Assembly: GCA_902795525.1 (NCBI GenBank)
Contig: CADBLN010000105.1
Coordinates: forward strand, 1-6,387
Direction of reading: 5' to 3'
Length of the DNA stretch: 6,387 bases
Source: an uncultured Erysipelotrichaceae bacterium
Lineage (GTDB): Bacteria; Bacillota_I; Bacilli_A; Erysipelotrichales; Erysipelotrichaceae
The notes under the pieces were generated by a model. The model had not been told where the DNA came from and did no database searches. It worked only from the letters and a program-made list of their open reading frames with translations. Of the stretch, positions 5,406 to 6,387 are shown in pieces (position 1 is the stretch's first letter; each line of letters opens with the position of its first letter). Both the position numbers and the translations under genes were made by a program.

Positions 5406-6387
5406 TCAATCATTGGAATATAACTGTAATTCATATAGTTTTTTATAAATGCCATCTTGAGCTAGCAATTCTTGATGAGTTCCACTTTCTCTTATCTTTC
5501 CCTTATGCAAGACAATGATATTATCCGCATGTTGGATTGTTGATAGACGATGGGCTACCATTATTGTCGTTCTTCCTTCCATTAAGGTTTGTAGAGCTTG
5601 CTGAATCAGTTGTTCTGTTTCAGTATCTATGTTTGCGGTTGCCTCATCCATAACTAAAATAGTTGGGTTTATTGCTAAAGTACGTGCAAACGATAATAAT
5701 TGTCTCTGTCCTGCTGAAAGGGTTGCTCCTCTTTCGGTGACAGGTTCTTCATATTTACCAGGCAAGTTTTGGATGAAATAATCAGCATTAACAGCAATAG
5801 CTGCTTTCTTTATATCCTCATCACTTATTTCGTCACTTAAAAGCCTGATGTTAGAATTTATATCACCTGTAAACATAAAGACATCTTGTTGCACTTGACC
5901 AATGGAACTTCTTATTTGTTTTAGTGATAAGTCTTTGATATTTACATCATCAATCAAAATTTCACCTTTTTGAATATCATAATATCTACCAATTAGATTA
6001 AGAATTGATGATTTACCGGCACCAGTTGCTCCAACAAAAGCAACCTTCTCGCCAGGATTAATAACCAATGAAACATCCCTCAAAACATAATCCTCTTCAT
6101 CATAAGCAAACCAAACATTCTTAAACTCAATCTTGCCTTTTACCTTATCTAATACAACAGGATTTTCCTTTTCAACAATAGTATTTGGTTCATCTAATAA
6201 AGTAAATATCTTTTCCGCCGAAGCAAATGCATTTTGCAAGGTTGAGAATTGTTCAGTCAATTCTTGAATAGGTTCGAAGAATGAACGTATATAACTTACG
6301 AAAATATAAAGTGTTCCCACTGTTAAAGTACCCTCAATCACGCCTTTTGATCCTCTATACAGCATCAAGGCAAGTGCTGCGGTCCCA
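5406..6387 (-). CDS. ABC exporter half-transporter (heterodimeric LmrD/YheH/MdlB-like), 5' end outside the window
   Basis: The last 326 codons are present and the frame runs off the right edge; an apparent TTG start at 6368 is internal. Residues about 1-60 of the visible part are the end of a type I exporter membrane domain, including SYIRSFFEPIQELTEQFSTLQNAFASAEKIF. The nucleotide-binding domain is complete: A-loop Tyr95, Walker A GATGAGKS (119-126), Q-loop QD (167-168), signature LSAGQ (223-227), Walker B ending in MDEATANID with Glu248 intact, and H-loop His279. Because the catalytic Glu is present and the DEATANIDTETE context is typical of LmrD/YheH-type subunits, this is probably the catalytic partner of a heterodimer, whose other half would lie to the right; a homodimer cannot be excluded. 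It exports an unknown substrate (drug, lipid or peptide) using ATP. It ends in TGA and is followed by a stem-loop and a terminator. Confidence 0.92.
   Translation of the reverse strand, partial: GTAALALMLYRGSKGVIEGTLTVGTLYIFVSYIRSFFEPIQELTEQFSTLQNAFASAEKIFTLLDEPNTIVEKENPVVLDKVKGKIEFKNVWFAYDEEDYVLRDVSLVINPGEKVAFVGATGAGKSSILNLIGRYYDIQKGEILIDDVNIKDLSLKQIRSSIGQVQQDVFMFTGDINSNIRLLSDEISDEDIKKAAIAVNADYFIQNLPGKYEEPVTERGATLSAGQRQLLSFARTLAINPTILVMDEATANIDTETEQLIQQALQTLMEGRTTIMVAHRLSTIQHADNIIVLHKGKIRESGTHQELLAQDGIYKKLYELQLYSND

Overview
The window is AT-rich and looks like a chromosomal segment of a low-GC Gram-positive bacterium (Bacillota). The evidence is AGGAGG-type ribosome sites, TATAAT-type promoters, T-run intrinsic terminators, and a sortase-type C-terminus on a secreted protein. 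The pairing of InlB-type B-repeats with a TasA/camelysin-like, TPKTG-ended protein fits host-associated Clostridia or Erysipelotrichia. That narrower placement is inference.

Layout from left to right. Positions 1-720 (minus) are the N-terminal part of an S41 C-terminal-processing protease that leaves the window. Positions 839-1576 (minus) encode a charged, coiled-coil/LEA-like protein with a duplicated 39-residue C-terminal module, ending in a clear terminator. Positions 1661-2278 (minus) encode a membrane-anchored helical protein of unknown function. The only plus-strand gene, 2352-3254, is an HSL-type (family IV) alpha/beta hydrolase, divergent from its left neighbour. A 58-base palindrome at 3273-3330 separates it from a convergent surface-protein pair.

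The surface pair reads right to left. Positions 4015-5154 hold an open frame of four InlB/Listeria-Bacteroides B-repeat units that begins in the middle of a repeat and has no secretion signal. One base after its stop comes 3378-4013, a secreted TasA/camelysin-like protein with a TPKTG sorting signal. The B-repeat gene looks like the 3' remnant of a larger surface protein. A purine-rich degenerate repeat, a terminator and a long hairpin lie directly upstream of the break.

Positions 5406-6387 (minus) are the 3' part of an ABC exporter half-transporter with complete nucleotide-binding motifs, resembling the catalytically consensus subunit of heterodimeric exporters. Its transcript probably ends at the terminator at 5262-5283, after a 17-bp hairpin.

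No RNA gene, CRISPR array, transposase or phage gene was seen. The least explained items are the duplicated module of the coiled-coil protein, the truncated B-repeat gene coupled to a TPKTG protein, and the two long intergenic hairpins. No gap between genes exceeds 300 bases.
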